44,447 nucleotides of DNA from an uncultured Collinsella sp. (GTDB taxonomy: Bacteria; Actinomycetota; Coriobacteriia; Coriobacteriales; Coriobacteriaceae). A model generated the notes under the pieces. That model was not told the DNA's origin, searched no databases, and saw nothing but the letters and a program-made list of their open reading frames with translations. How positions within the stretch are numbered: the stretch's first letter is position 1; every line of letters starts with the position of its first letter. Location of the stretch: positions 1-44,447 of the forward strand of contig UQHW01000017.1 of assembly GCA_900540935.1 (NCBI GenBank), written 5' to 3'. A program made the translations under genes and the position numbers. Shown here piece by piece: positions 44,195-44,447 of the stretch.

Positions 44195-44319
44195 GGCCCC
44201 GAATCGGTGTTGCCTCCCGGCGCATTCCGCAGGGGGAGCGATATTTTGCAGCACGAAGTGCGAAGCAAAATATCGCTCATGCCCGAGGACGCGCCGGGAG
44301 GCAACACCGATTCGGGGCC
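44195..44319. repeat. 125-nt near-perfect palindromic element B
   Basis: Outer arms 44195-44223 and 44291-44319 are perfect 29-bp complements, starting GGCCCCGAATCGG. A partly paired zone contains TCC/GGA and GGG/CCC, then a 14-bp inner stem (44236-44249 with 44265-44278) and an apical GCAC-GAA-GTGC hairpin. Open frames on both strands here encode mirrored, similar peptides only because of the symmetry. Confidence 0.9.
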
Positions 44320-44418
44320 GAACATATAGATCTACCAGCGCATTTACAAATTCGGGTTGATTTCCGATCTCAGCCGAACACATTGAGCAAATAGGCCGTT
44401 CCCGCAGCTAGCCGAACG

Positions 44419-44447
44419 CCCCCGAGGCCCCATCCGGGCCCCGGGGG
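44419..44447. terminator. GC-rich hairpin at the window edge
   Basis: CCCCCG-A-GGCCC pairs with GGGCC-C-CGGGGG around CATCC. The following bases lie outside the window, so a U tract cannot be judged on the + strand. It may be a terminator for a convergent neighbour. Confidence 0.45.

Larger units (their letters stand above)
43867..44447. other. Gene-free region with large palindromes
   Basis: These 581 nt hold no gene I can support; open frames here arise from the palindromes. The content is a 132-nt hairpin (43883-44014), a terminator (44079-44104), a 125-nt hairpin (44195-44319) and a GC-rich hairpin cut by the window edge (44419-44447). Confidence 0.8.

Noticed and set aside
43883..44319. 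CRISPR array or insertion sequence
   Set aside because: There are no regular direct repeats with spacers and no transposase gene; the repeats are inverted arms of single hairpins.
44141..44394. Overlapping 76- and 80-codon frames on both strands at the window end
   Set aside because: They encode similar mirrored peptides only because they cover palindrome B; no ribosome binding site.

Overview
The window looks like chromosome from a moderately high-GC Gram-positive actinobacterium, most likely a gut Coriobacteriia member of the Collinsella type. This is inference: it rests on the whiA/rapZ pair, the rRNA-coaE-uvrB order, abundant GC-rich codons in highly expressed genes, Tat-type lipoprotein solute-binding proteins and strong Shine-Dalgarno sites. 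No database search was possible.

Layout. Positions 1-2105 are the 3' part of a 23S rRNA, followed by 5S rRNA and a terminator. Next comes a + strand housekeeping group: coaE, a membrane-anchored lytic transglycosylase and uvrB. A convergent bidirectional terminator separates it from a - strand block (6125-12247) with two FAD oxidoreductases, an Mrp-type Fe-S carrier ATPase and an LTA-synthase-like membrane sulfatase. The + strand resumes with uvrA (possible SOS box), a YbaK-type deacylase, murJ and uvrC. All three nucleotide-excision-repair genes therefore lie within 16 kb.

Positions 19953-30384 form the most interesting locus. It has a five-component peptide/nickel-type ABC importer (lipoprotein, permease, permease-ATPase fusion, ATPase), two tandem acetyl-xylan-esterase-family hydrolases, a DapA/NanA-superfamily aldolase, a ROK kinase and NanE. 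I read this as uptake, de-O-acetylation and breakdown of sialic acid or a related acylated sugar acid. The importer has the subunit layout reported for SatABCD/SiaEFGI-type sialic acid transporters. Two oddities stand out: the second esterase has lost its nucleophile serine, and the aldolase lacks the residues that bind the sialic-acid tail in NanA. Every non-overlapping gene junction in the locus carries a stem-loop, and the leader is strongly structured.

The locus is followed by rapZ-whiA, then a glycolytic run gap-pgk-tpiA-gpmI-secG, then a second, conventional oligopeptide ABC operon (SBP, two permeases, two ATPases; 37924-43866).

The last 580 bases hold no credible gene. They carry two very large near-perfect hairpins (43883-44014 and 44195-44319) with different sequences but the same architecture: 29-bp perfect outer arms, a short interrupted zone, an inner stem and a small apical hairpin. 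With the G-U-biased hairpin before nanE, these are the best candidates for undescribed elements.
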